Shown: positions 8,642 to 16,752 of the stretch, piece after piece
Numbering within the stretch: position 1 is the first letter of the stretch
Layout: each line of letters begins with the position of its first letter
Assembly: GCA_937895955.1 (NCBI GenBank)
Contig: CALAZI010000011.1
Location: 1-43,437, forward strand
DNA length: 43,437 nucleotides
Reading direction: 5' to 3'
Origin: an uncultured Alphaproteobacteria bacterium
Lineage (GTDB): Bacteria > Pseudomonadota > Alphaproteobacteria > Caulobacterales > Parvularculaceae
Notes under the pieces: generated by a model
Databases searched by the model: none
Seen by the model: only the letters and a program-made list of their open reading frames with translations
Told to the model about the DNA's origin: nothing
Program-made: the position numbers and the translations under genes

Positions 8642-10561
8642 TCACCCGCGCCTGACTGAATCGGCGCCCTGCGCCAGCGCGCCGGGGCTCAAAGGCTTTA
8701 ATCTCGCCGGGTCCTTGGTCATGACCGCGGTCATGATCTCCTTTGCTTTCGGTCCCGCCATGCGCGCGCCGCCGATTCCGTGTTCAACAACAACCGCGCA
8801 TGCGTAACGCGGCGATTCGTAGGGCGCAAAGCAAACGAACAAAGCGTGGTCGCGTCGCGCCCAGGGAAGATCCTCCGGCTTCGTCAGGCCGCGCGCGCGC
8901 TCCTCATTCGTGATCCGATAGACTTGGCTGGTCCCGGTTTTGCCGGCGAGTTTCCAGTCGCGATTATCAAACGCCGACCGCGTCGCCGTGCCGCCCGGCT
9001 CGTTGACGACGGCGTACATGCCCTCGCGCGCCAGATTAAGATGCTCCTCTTTGAGATCGAGCCTCGACGCATTCGGAATGGGCAATTCGAGATCGCCGCG
9101 AAAACGAACGATACGCGGACGAATCTCCTTGCCGCTTGCAATGCGCGCCGCCATGACCGCGAGTTGCAGCGGCGTCGCGCTGACCGACCCCTGACCGATG
9201 ACGACGGATAGCGTTTCCCCGGGGAACCAGGTCTGGTTCTCGGGCGTCCCGGCGTAAAAACGACGCTTCCACGCGCGATCGGGAATGACGCCGGAATGCT
9301 GACCCGGAATCCCGAGTTCAAATGTCTGATCGAGACCGAGCTTTCGCGCCGTATCGGCGATAAGGTCGACGTCAAGCTGCGTGGCGAGCGTATAATAAAA
9401 CGTGTCGCATGAGAGTTTCAGAGAACTCCTCATGTCGACGGAACCATGGCCTTCCTTTCGCCAGCAATGGAAAAAGCGATTGCCGTACCAGAACTTGCCG
9501 TTGCAGCGAACGCGGAATGACGGGCTGACGCCGGCGCGCATTCCGGCGATCGCGCTCACCATCTTGAATGTGGAACCCGGCGGATAGATGCCGCCGAGCG
9601 GCTTGTTCAAAAGCGGTTTGTAGGGGCTTTCGTTCAGCTCACGCCACAGATCCGTCGGAATGCCCTTGGTGAAAATGTTCGGATCAAAGGCCGGCGTCGA
9701 GGCGAGCACGAGGACGTCGCCCGTTTCGATATCGATGACGACGGCCGACGCGCTTTCTCCTTCCAGCGCTTTCATTGCGGCGAGCTGGAGATCCGCATCA
9801 ATCGTCAGCCCCAGCGTCTCGCCCTGCACCGGCGGGCGCGTGCTGTCGTCGATTTCCTCAATCACGCGGCCATGCGCGTTGACCTTGACGTCCATCGCGC
9901 CGGCGACGCCGCGCAATTCTTTTTCATAGGTGCGCTCAAGTCCGTCGCGGCCGACTTTGAAGCCGGGCTGTCGCAACAGGAGCTGCTGGTCTTCATTATC
10001 CGGCGCTTCAAGATCGCGGTCCGTTACGGCGCCGACATAGCCGATGACGAACGCCGTCGCATTGCCGAGCGGATAGTTGCGCGTCTCGCTGACTTCAGGA
10101 TGCGCGCCGGGCAGATGCGGCAATTCGTAATTGATACGGGAAAAATCATCCCACTCCAGATTGTTGACGATCTCGACCGGCGCAAAACCGCGCGTGCGAT
10201 TGATTTCCCTGATCAGCCGCGCATGCTTGTCTTCCGGTATCTCGACAAAACGCCGAATTCTCTCCAGCGCCGCCTCCACGTCACCCGCCTCATCCGGCAT
10301 CAGCAGCAAGCGGAAATTCTGGCGGTTCGAGGCCAGGGTCGCGCCGAAACGGTCGACGATTTCGCCGCGCAGCGGCGCGATGATCCGCGTGTTGAACTGA
10401 TTTTCCTGAGCAAGGCGCTGATATTTGTCGTAGTCGGCGATCTGCAGTTGAAAGAGGCGCGCGCCGACGCCGGCGAGAAGGAGGCTGAAGCCGCCGCCGA
10501 GCAATGCGGCGCGGCGGGTCACCACTTCCTTCTTTTCGGGATCGTTCGAATTAACGCGCAC
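8642..10561 (-). CDS. mrdA: Penicillin-binding protein 2 (elongasome transpeptidase)
   Basis: This is the DD-transpeptidase of the Rod complex, anchored by an N-terminal helix (about residues 16-36) with its catalytic domain in the periplasm. The 639-residue protein has the pedestal region and then the three transpeptidase motifs: STFK (S330, K333), SCD (384-386) and KTG (541-543). The start is GTG with GAGGTG seven bases upstream, a site that overlaps the end of mreD. All active-site motifs are intact. It should bind mecillinam-type beta-lactams, as PBP2 family members do. Confidence 0.97.
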   Translation of the reverse strand: MRVNSNDPEKKEVVTRRAALLGGGFSLLLAGVGARLFQLQIADYDKYQRLAQENQFNTRIIAPLRGEIVDRFGATLASNRQNFRLLLMPDEAGDVEAALERIRRFVEIPEDKHARLIREINRTRGFAPVEIVNNLEWDDFSRINYELPHLPGAHPEVSETRNYPLGNATAFVIGYVGAVTDRDLEAPDNEDQQLLLRQPGFKVGRDGLERTYEKELRGVAGAMDVKVNAHGRVIEEIDDSTRPPVQGETLGLTIDADLQLAAMKALEGESASAVVIDIETGDVLVLASTPAFDPNIFTKGIPTDLWRELNESPYKPLLNKPLGGIYPPGSTFKMVSAIAGMRAGVSPSFRVRCNGKFWYGNRFFHCWRKEGHGSVDMRSSLKLSCDTFYYTLATQLDVDLIADTARKLGLDQTFELGIPGQHSGVIPDRAWKRRFYAGTPENQTWFPGETLSVVIGQGSVSATPLQLAVMAARIASGKEIRPRIVRFRGDLELPIPNASRLDLKEEHLNLAREGMYAVVNEPGGTATRSAFDNRDWKLAGKTGTSQVYRITNEERARGLTKPEDLPWARRDHALFVCFAPYESPRYACAVVVEHGIGGARMAGPKAKEIMTAVMTKDPARLKPLSPGALAQGADSVRRG

Positions 10562-10565
10562 TGAA

Positions 10566-11078
10566 CTACACCTCGATGATCACGCGCCGATGGAGATTGC
10601 CGAAAGCGACGGCGAACAGCGGATAAACGGCGATCGTCGTCAGCATCTGGAAGACAAGGCCGCCCAGCGGCAGCAATGTCGCGGACATCAGGCTCATGAA
10701 CAGCCACAATATAATCGATACGCTCGCCGCCGCCACCGCAAATCCCATCCAGACGACATGGGTTTCACGCCCCAGAAAGTAGGATTGCTGGGAGATGGCG
10801 ACGTACTGGACGGCAAGGTAAACGGCCGGCCATAGCCCAAGCGGTCCGCCGCTCAAGAGATCCTGCAACAGACCGATGAAGAAAATGCTCGCCGCCGGCA
10901 AATGCCCCGGCGAATAGAGCGACCAGAAATAAACCACGACGAGGGGTATAAGCGGCGTTGCGACGGCGCCTTCGAAGAGGCGCAGCGGCGCGGCGAGCAT
11001 GAAGGCGCCAAAGACGCCGAGAAGGGTCGGGGTCGCCGCCCGCGCAATCCGCGCCAGATTTTCGGCGCGCGAGGCCAT
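10566..11078 (-). CDS. mreD: MreD rod-shape-determining membrane protein
   Basis: This small inner-membrane subunit of the elongasome (170 residues) starts MASRAENLARIARAATPTLL. The ATG at 11078 is one base from the mreC stop and has a GGGAG site in the mreC tail. The frame is open further upstream, but that part is an arginine-rich shadow of mreC. Five or so hydrophobic helices are visible, and LLQDLLSGGPLGLWPAVYL matches the conserved MreD region. It ends four bases before mrdA, so mreC, mreD and mrdA appear translationally linked. Confidence 0.93.
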   Translation of the reverse strand: MASRAENLARIARAATPTLLGVFGAFMLAAPLRLFEGAVATPLIPLVVVYFWSLYSPGHLPAASIFFIGLLQDLLSGGPLGLWPAVYLAVQYVAISQQSYFLGRETHVVWMGFAVAAASVSIILWLFMSLMSATLLPLGGLVFQMLTTIAVYPLFAVAFGNLHRRVIIEV

Positions 11079-11079
11079 A

Positions 11080-12063
11080 TCAGTCTCCCTCGTCGGGCGA
11101 AGGCGGCGCGGTTGCAGCGGCGGCCTGCGCCTGCGGCGCAGGCTGGTCGTCTGAACGCTCGACAGCCGATTGGTTGGGCGCGGAGGTCGACTGGCTTTCC
11201 GCGCCTTGTTCAATTTCGTCGATTTGAGGAAATTCGTAGCTGATGATGCGCACAAGGCGGGTGCGGGCGTAATCGGCCGCGAGTTCGACGACCGCTTCCT
11301 TATCCGTGACTTTCGATACGACGCCGACAGTCAATCCGCGCGGAAGGACGCCCCCCGCCCCCGACGTGACGACGCGCTGGCCGGGTTCAATCCGCGCGCC
11401 GTTTGCAAGCATAGTGATCGCGATCGTCGGATTGGACGTCGAGCGACCGACGAGCAGTCCCTCGACGAAGGATCCTTCGACAAATACCGGAATGCGGCTT
11501 TGGATGTCATTGAGGAGAAGGATGCGCGAGGCGTTATTGGAAACGCTGACCAGCCGGCCGATCATGCCGCGTTCATCAACCGCGGCGTACCCGACCGCCG
11601 CGCCCGCTTTGGCGCCGGCGTTGACGATCATGGAATGCGCGTAGGCCTCGTTCGCCTCGCCGATGACAAAAGCGTTGATCGGTTTTATCGTCGGCGGCGC
11701 CTCATAAGCGTCAAGCTCTTCAAGGGCGGAGATCACGGCGCGCAGCGAGCGCGCCTCTTCTTCCCACTGACGCAGCGCCGCATTTTCCTCCCGCAACGCC
11801 TTGTTCTGTTCCAGCACGCGGAAATAGTCGCCGACATCGCCGACGCGATCGTGGATCCAGCCGATAGGCCCCGAAAAAAGTTTCAGAATCGGCGACGCCG
11901 TCTCCATCGCCGTCTCACGCGCCTTTTTGAAAACCGACGCTTCGGCCGCATAGAGGCTCGATAGAAGGAGGATCAGCGCGACAAGTGAGAAAAGGAGCGT
12001 GCCGGTATGGGAATTGGTCCTCAGCCCGAAGACTTCCCTTTTGTCTTGCCCCAGAACATCCAT
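11080..12063 (-). CDS. mreC: MreC rod-shape-determining protein
   Basis: This bitopic elongasome scaffold links MreB to the periplasmic PBP2/RodA machinery. The 327-residue protein has an N-terminal membrane helix (about residues 22-42), a coiled coil (about 75-115, FRVLEQNKALREENAALRQW), and the two-beta-barrel MreC domain (about 120-265, with GMIGRLVSVSNNASRILLLND and GLLVGRSTSNP). A low-complexity, proline- and alanine-rich tail rich in Q, S and D ends the protein. It is separated from mreB by 127 bases that contain a strong hairpin (12090-12119), so MreC output may be lower than MreB output. Confidence 0.96.
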   Translation of the reverse strand: MDVLGQDKREVFGLRTNSHTGTLLFSLVALILLLSSLYAAEASVFKKARETAMETASPILKLFSGPIGWIHDRVGDVGDYFRVLEQNKALREENAALRQWEEEARSLRAVISALEELDAYEAPPTIKPINAFVIGEANEAYAHSMIVNAGAKAGAAVGYAAVDERGMIGRLVSVSNNASRILLLNDIQSRIPVFVEGSFVEGLLVGRSTSNPTIAITMLANGARIEPGQRVVTSGAGGVLPRGLTVGVVSKVTDKEAVVELAADYARTRLVRIISYEFPQIDEIEQGAESQSTSAPNQSAVERSDDQPAPQAQAAAATAPPSPDEGD

Positions 12064-12089
12064 ACCGATCAGGCCTGTAAAATCAGAGA

Positions 12090-12119
12090 GGGCGCCGACG
12101 GCGTTTCCGCCCGGCGCCC
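12090..12119 (-). terminator. GC-rich hairpin between mreB and mreC, possible attenuating terminator
   Basis: Read on the minus strand, GGGCGCC pairs with GGCGCCC, and an inner GGCG-GAAA-CGCC closes with a GNRA tetraloop. The following bases are TCTCTGATTTT, a weak U-rich tract rather than a clean one. This fits a partial terminator or an RNA-stabilising stem that lets mreB be expressed above the downstream mreCD-mrdA-rodA genes. Confidence 0.5.
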
Positions 12120-12190
12120 CTGTTTATTCCTTGAATCGGCCTCAGAATGCCAAGCTTTTAGGCCAAAACCTTGAAAAAATTCGCGCAGGG

Positions 12191-13231
12191 CTAGATCGCC
12201 GAGGACAGAACCCCGCGCATCGCCTTTTCGTTTTCGAGCGCAGCCCCGGTGCCGAGCGCCACGCAGCAAAGCGGATCGTCGGCGACTGACACGGGAAGCC
12301 CGGTTTCGTCGCGCAGAACCTGGTCGAGATTGCGGAGCAGCGCCCCGCCCCCGGTCAGCATGATGCCGGTGTCGACGATATCGGCGGCGAGTTCGGGCGG
12401 CGTCGCTTCAAGCGCGACTTTGACGGCCTCAATGATCTGGCTGACCGGCTCGGCGAGCGCCTCGGCGACCTGCGCCTCGCCGATGCGGACTTCTTTCGGC
12501 ACGCCGTGCATCAGGTCTCGGCCCTTGATCTGGATCGTCACGCCTGATCCTTCCGTCGGGATCATGGCGCTGCCGACTTCTTTCTTGATCCGTTCAGCCG
12601 AGGCCTCGCCGATGAGAAGGTTATACATGCGGCGGATATAGCCGATGATGGCGTCATCCATCTTGTCGCCGCCGACGCGCACCGAACGCGAATAGACGAT
12701 GCCGCCAAGCGAGAGGACGGCGACTTCCGTCGTGCCGCCGCCGATATCGACGACCATCGAGCCGGTCGGCTGAGTCACGGGAAGGCCGGCGCCGATCGCC
12801 GCCGCCATCGGCTCCTCGATCAGCTCAACCTTGCGGGCGCCGGCGGAGAGCGCCGATTCCTGGATGGCGCGCCGTTCAACGGCCGTCGCGCCGGACGGCA
12901 CGCAAACGACGATGCGCGGGCTCGCAAAAGAGCGGCGGTTGTGAACCTTGCGGATGAAGTGCTTGATCATCGCCTCGGCGACTTCGAAATCGGCGATGAC
13001 GCCGTCGCGCATCGGGCGAATGGCCTCGATTTCGCCGGGCGTGCGGCCGAGCATTTCCTTCGCCTCATTGCCGACCGCCCTGACGAGCTTGCGCCCGCCG
13101 CGGGTTTCGATCGCCACGACTGAAGGCTCGTTGAGGACGATGCCGCGCCCCTTGACGTAGACGAGCGTATTGGCGGTTCCGAGGTCGATCGCCATGTCGG
13201 AAGACAGCATGCCAAAGAGCGTTGAAAGCAT
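12191..13231 (-). CDS. mreB: MreB rod-shape-determining actin homologue
   Basis: This cytoplasmic actin-like ATPase organises lateral-wall synthesis. The 346-residue protein has the phosphate-1 motif DLGTANTLVY, the phosphate-2 region DIGGGTTEVAVLSLGG, and the adenosine motif TGGGALLRNLD. The N-terminal MLSTLFGMLSSD would serve as the membrane-binding segment. I chose the ATG at 13231 (AGGA seven bases upstream) over an in-frame TTG two codons earlier. The 137 bases between it and the TVP38 gene are AT-richer and include a minus-strand TTGACG (13294-13299), a possible -35 box. It heads the cell-shape operon. Confidence 0.97.
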   Translation of the reverse strand: MLSTLFGMLSSDMAIDLGTANTLVYVKGRGIVLNEPSVVAIETRGGRKLVRAVGNEAKEMLGRTPGEIEAIRPMRDGVIADFEVAEAMIKHFIRKVHNRRSFASPRIVVCVPSGATAVERRAIQESALSAGARKVELIEEPMAAAIGAGLPVTQPTGSMVVDIGGGTTEVAVLSLGGIVYSRSVRVGGDKMDDAIIGYIRRMYNLLIGEASAERIKKEVGSAMIPTEGSGVTIQIKGRDLMHGVPKEVRIGEAQVAEALAEPVSQIIEAVKVALEATPPELAADIVDTGIMLTGGGALLRNLDQVLRDETGLPVSVADDPLCCVALGTGAALENEKAMRGVLSSAI

Positions 13232-13368
13232 GAACAAATCCTATCGTCGGAGCTTTTCTCGGCGAGTTATTTAACCTTAATGGGTTCCAAAATCGTCAAC
13301 AAAACCCGCCCAAAGCCCGATTCGTTCTCTGATAGACGGATTCCGCCGGCGCGGGCAAAGCATCCGTC

Positions 13369-14130
13369 TCACATGCCCCCCGGACCGCGCATGCGCTGAT
13401 AGATCCAACGCACCGACAACAGAAAGCCGAGCCAGCCGCAGACGACGAGGGCGATCAGCGCCAGATCCCCCGGTTCCCGGCTGGTGAAAAATTCGTAAAC
13501 GCCTTTGACGCCGCTGGCCGCCGTCTGCTGGTCAGGCGCGAGCGTTGATAGAACAGCGACAATCATGATTTTCGGGACGATGCCGACGCTGGTGCCGGCC
13601 CAGTATTTCCAGAGCGGAATATGAGCGGCGCCCGCTGCGGCGTTGACCACGATGAAGGGCGCCGACGGCACGACGCGGATGACGGCGCTCGCCAGAATGC
13701 CGTGACGGCCGATGAAGTCGATGGTCGTCTTGGCCCGCTCGCCGCCCAAGCGCCCGACAAAGCGTCCGCCGAACCAGTGGCCGAGCCCGAAGGTGAAGGT
13801 CGCGCTGATCATCGTCGCCAGCCACGAATAAAACGCTCCGTCCCGCGCGCCGAAGGCGAGCACCGTCGCGGTGATGAGGAGTATCTGCGGAAAGCCCGTC
13901 AGCGCCAAAATGACGAAGACGGATACGACGATCGGAACCGCCCAGGCCGACTGCGACGCCTCGAACAGGACCCGTTTCAGCTCGTCATCGTCATCGAGCT
14001 GAAGCCAGCCCTGGCCGAAAAAGAACATCAGGAAAACGAAACAAAGAAGTGCGACCGAGACGAACAGGGACGTCGCGGCCTTCGCATCCATCGAAGTCAG
14101 GAATCGGCCGAGATCGCGTATCGGCTGCAT
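13369..14130 (-). CDS. TVP38/TMEM64 (DedA-like, VTT domain) membrane protein
   Basis: This 253-residue integral membrane protein of the VTT/SNARE-associated Golgi family has a first helix at about 18-40. The conserved core spans about 65-190 and contains LTGFPQILLITATVLAFG, the re-entrant region, FGLGHWFGGRF, and RVVPSAPFIVVNAAAGA, which resembles the family's R-x3-P-x-P/xxN signature. Proteins of this group are linked to lipid scrambling or flipping of lipid carriers. It lies upstream of mreB on the same strand with 137 bases between, so cotranscription is possible but not shown. It is divergent from the lysozyme-like gene. Confidence 0.88.
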   Translation of the reverse strand: MQPIRDLGRFLTSMDAKAATSLFVSVALLCFVFLMFFFGQGWLQLDDDDELKRVLFEASQSAWAVPIVVSVFVILALTGFPQILLITATVLAFGARDGAFYSWLATMISATFTFGLGHWFGGRFVGRLGGERAKTTIDFIGRHGILASAVIRVVPSAPFIVVNAAAGAAHIPLWKYWAGTSVGIVPKIMIVAVLSTLAPDQQTAASGVKGVYEFFTSREPGDLALIALVVCGWLGFLLSVRWIYQRMRGPGGM

Positions 14131-14321
14131 GAAGCGCCCGCACCCTGTTCAGTCGTCCGCCATATCCGCTTGGGCGAAACGCGCCGGCATTCTGGAGCTC
14201 AGCCCTTCGCCGACAGCGCGCCGGCTCATTAGCCTCCCGGAAAGATGTCGGCAATGGCCGCAATAAACGCCTAAAAACGTAATAATATCAAGCATGATCA
14301 ACCACTGATCGCGATCGCTGC

Positions 14322-14876
14322 ATTGCAAGACCGCTCATCGATCGCGGATTCGGCTTTATTGAAGGACAAGCCTCTTCCGACGAGGCGACGGAGGCGGAAG
14401 AAACCCGCGACGCCGCCGCCCCAGGCGATCTCGGCCATCCCGCCAATGCGGGGCTTACGATCAATGACGCCGGCCTCGACATCATCAAGAAGAGCGAGGG
14501 ATTGCGCCTTGAAGCCTATCAGGCCGGCGGGCGATGGCTCATCGGCTACGGTCATTCGAGAACGGCGCGCGCCGGCATGACGATTAGGCAAGCCGAGGCC
14601 GCGAAGCTGTTGCTTGAGGACGTCGCCGCTTCCGAAAGCGCCGTTCGGAAAATGGCGCTGGTTCCTGTCAGCCGCAACCAGATTTCGGCGCTGGTTTCTC
14701 TCGCCTACAATCTAGGATCAGGCGGTTTTTCCAGATCGGTCGCACTCGAGCGTCTGAATAAATGCGATTATCAGGGCGCCGCCGACGGATTTCTTCGATA
14801 CAACCGCGCCGGCGGCAAGGTGAACGATCACCTTACCGGACGCCGCCAAAAAGAAAGCGCGTTATTTTTCGCTTAA
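14322..14876 (+). CDS. Degenerate GH24 lysozyme-like protein, start unresolved
   Basis: The frame encodes a single muramidase-type domain running through SEGLRLEAYQAGGRW, IGYGHSRTARAGMTI and SLAYNLGSGGFSRS to a GRRQKESALFF end, typical of phage-type lysozymes. The catalytic glutamate is present (14496-14498). The aspartate position is alanine (14523-14525) and the threonine position is leucine (14538-14540). The open frame runs back to a TGA at 14295, yet it has no ATG, GTG or TTG before the domain; the first TTG (14502) is inside it. ATT at 14322 is a guess. Either a rare start is used, or a one-base shift has detached an upstream ATG (14294). The pattern recalls the inactivated muramidase domain of SpmX. 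There is no membrane segment. Confidence 0.6.
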   Translation: MARPLIDRGFGFIEGQASSDEATEAEETRDAAAPGDLGHPANAGLTINDAGLDIIKKSEGLRLEAYQAGGRWLIGYGHSRTARAGMTIRQAEAAKLLLEDVAASESAVRKMALVPVSRNQISALVSLAYNLGSGGFSRSVALERLNKCDYQGAADGFLRYNRAGGKVNDHLTGRRQKESALFFA

Positions 14877-15808
14877 CTTGCCGCCTCAAGCATTTCGCGC
14901 AGCCGGCGATCTGCAACGACCACGTGATCTGCGCGCGGCCAGTCCGGCATTTGGCGCCGTAACCAGGTCATTTGCCGCTTCGCCAAGCGCCGCGAATTTC
15001 GTTGCGCGGCTGCGCGCGCGTCATCAAGGGAGATTTCGCCGCGAAGATGCGCCATCAGCTCCGCCGCGCCGACCGCCTTCATCGCCGGCAAATCAGGATG
15101 AAGTCCGCGCGAAATAAGCGCCCTCGCTTCGTCGAGCGCGCCCGCAGCCAGCATGCGATCGAACCGCGCGTCGATCTCGCCATAGAGGAGTTCCCGCGGC
15201 GGCTCGATCACGATCCGCGCGTCGATCGATGTGAGCGCCGGCGCAACATCTTGCATTTGCCAATTGGACAAACACACGCCAGTCGCTTGATAAACTTCGA
15301 AAGCGCGCAGATGTCGCTGGCGATCATTCGGGTCGAGTTTCGCCATCGCCGGATCGACGCTGAGAACTTCCGCTCGGAATGCTTCAATACCGAGCGCGTC
15401 AAGCCTTGCCGCCGCTTCGCGTTTGGTATCGGCGTCGATATCAGGAATTTCGGCGAGCCCTTTTTCCAGCGCGCGAAAATAAAGACCGGTGCCGCCGACA
15501 ATAATCGCGTCGCGCCCCCTTCCCGTAATGTCGGCGACAATCTCTTTAGCCGCGCGCAACCATTCGCCGACGGAATAGCGCCGAACGGCGTCCACATGCC
15601 CAAAGAGATGATGCGGGATTCTCGCCCGTTCTTCGTCAGAAGGTCGCGCGGAAAGAACTTTAAGATCGCGATAAACCTGCAATGCGTCGGCGTTGACGAT
15701 TTCAGCGCTTCTTTCGATTGCAAGCGCGAACGCAACGGCGGACTTGCCGCTCGCGGTCGGCCCTGCGATAAGGATCGTCTTTCCTGAAGAGGCGTCCGGC
15801 ATTTCCAT
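14873..15808 (-). CDS. miaA: tRNA dimethylallyltransferase
   Basis: This enzyme transfers an isopentenyl group from DMAPP to A37 of tRNAs reading UNN codons. The 311-residue protein has the P-loop GPTASGKS near residue 13, DALQVYRDLKVLSARPS, GGTGLYFRAL, and the C-terminal RRLAKRQMTWLRRQ region. I chose the ATG at 15808 (MEMPDASSGK); an ATG two codons later is equally usable. Its start overlaps the serB start (shared CATG), and its stop overlaps the lysozyme-like stop (shared TTAA). Any promoter must therefore lie inside serB. Confidence 0.95.
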   Translation of the reverse strand: MEMPDASSGKTILIAGPTASGKSAVAFALAIERSAEIVNADALQVYRDLKVLSARPSDEERARIPHHLFGHVDAVRRYSVGEWLRAAKEIVADITGRGRDAIIVGGTGLYFRALEKGLAEIPDIDADTKREAAARLDALGIEAFRAEVLSVDPAMAKLDPNDRQRHLRAFEVYQATGVCLSNWQMQDVAPALTSIDARIVIEPPRELLYGEIDARFDRMLAAGALDEARALISRGLHPDLPAMKAVGAAELMAHLRGEISLDDARAAAQRNSRRLAKRQMTWLRRQMPDWPRADHVVVADRRLREMLEAAS

Positions 15809-16706
15809 GCCTGTTACCGCAATTACGCTGGTTTGCAATCCGGCTCGGCCCGCGCTCGATCCTGAGATCACGGACGCTGTGTTGAACGCGCTTGGCGGCT
15901 TTGGGCGCGCCGAATCGCAAACGCTCGCTAGCGGGATCGCCGAAGATTACGTCATCGCAGCCGCGCCGCCGCGCGCGGAATTGGCCGAGGCCCTTGCCAG
16001 CCTTCTCGGCCGCCTGCCGATCGACTTGATCATTCAGCCCGCGCGCCATCGCCGCAAACGATTTTTGATCGCCGATATGGACTCAACAATCATCGGCCAG
16101 GAGTGCATTGACGAGCTTGCCGATTTCGCCGGCCTCAAGCCTGAAATATCCGCGATCACCGAACGAGCCATGCGCGGCGAGCTTGATTTCGAAGACGCGC
16201 TCAAAGAGCGCGTCGGCATGCTTGCGGGCCTGTCCGAAGATACGCTGGAAAAGTGTTTCAAGACACGCATCACGCTCAATCCAGGCGCGCAAACGCTGGT
16301 GCGAACGATGAATGCGATGGGCGGCGGGACGATGCTTGTCTCGGGCGGGTTCACGTTTTTCGTCGAGCGCGTCGCCAGGCAGGCCGGTTTTCAAGACTTC
16401 CGCGCCAATCATCTGGAAATTGAAAACGGGCGTTTGACGGGAAAGGTTTGGCCGCCGATCATCGGGCGGAATGCGAAAAAGAGCTCATTGCTGGAAGCGA
16501 TTGAACGCCTCGGCGTTTCGCCCGATGAAACGCTCGCCGTCGGCGACGGCGCGAACGATCTCGACATGCTCGGCGCGGCGGGTCTTGGCGTCGCCTATCG
16601 CGGCAAGCCGCAAGTCGCCGCAGCCGCCGACGCGCGCATTGATCATGGCGATCTGACCGCACTGCTCTATGCGCAAGGCATTCGCCAAACGCAATTCGCG
16701 CAATAA
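15807..16706 (+). CDS. serB: Phosphoserine phosphatase
   Basis: This HAD-superfamily enzyme catalyses the last step of serine synthesis. The 299-residue protein has an N-terminal ACT-like regulatory portion (about 1-75) and a HAD core. The core shows motif I DMDST (nucleophile aspartate), the substrate-binding EC...F/R-M region (RAMRGELDFEDALKERV), motif II VSGGF, and motif III with GDGANDLDM. The ATG at 15807 begins MPVTAITLVCNPARP. A longer in-frame extension upstream is antisense to miaA and lacks serB similarity. The gene ends in a strong bidirectional terminator shared with degP. Confidence 0.95.
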   Translation: MPVTAITLVCNPARPALDPEITDAVLNALGGFGRAESQTLASGIAEDYVIAAAPPRAELAEALASLLGRLPIDLIIQPARHRRKRFLIADMDSTIIGQECIDELADFAGLKPEISAITERAMRGELDFEDALKERVGMLAGLSEDTLEKCFKTRITLNPGAQTLVRTMNAMGGGTMLVSGGFTFFVERVARQAGFQDFRANHLEIENGRLTGKVWPPIIGRNAKKSSLLEAIERLGVSPDETLAVGDGANDLDMLGAAGLGVAYRGKPQVAAAADARIDHGDLTALLYAQGIRQTQFAQ

Positions 16707-16733
16707 AAAGGCCCCGCTAATCGGGGCCCTTTC
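16705..16733. terminator. Bidirectional terminator between serB and degP
   Basis: GGCCCCG (16710-16716) pairs with CGGGGCC (16722-16728) around a CTAAT loop. It has CTTT on the plus side and a clean TTTTTATT on the minus side. It overlaps the serB stop codon, and its minus-strand form is the stronger intrinsic terminator, ending the hflK-hflC-degP run. Confidence 0.85.
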
Positions 16734-16752
16734 CTTGGAAAATATCAGCCGA

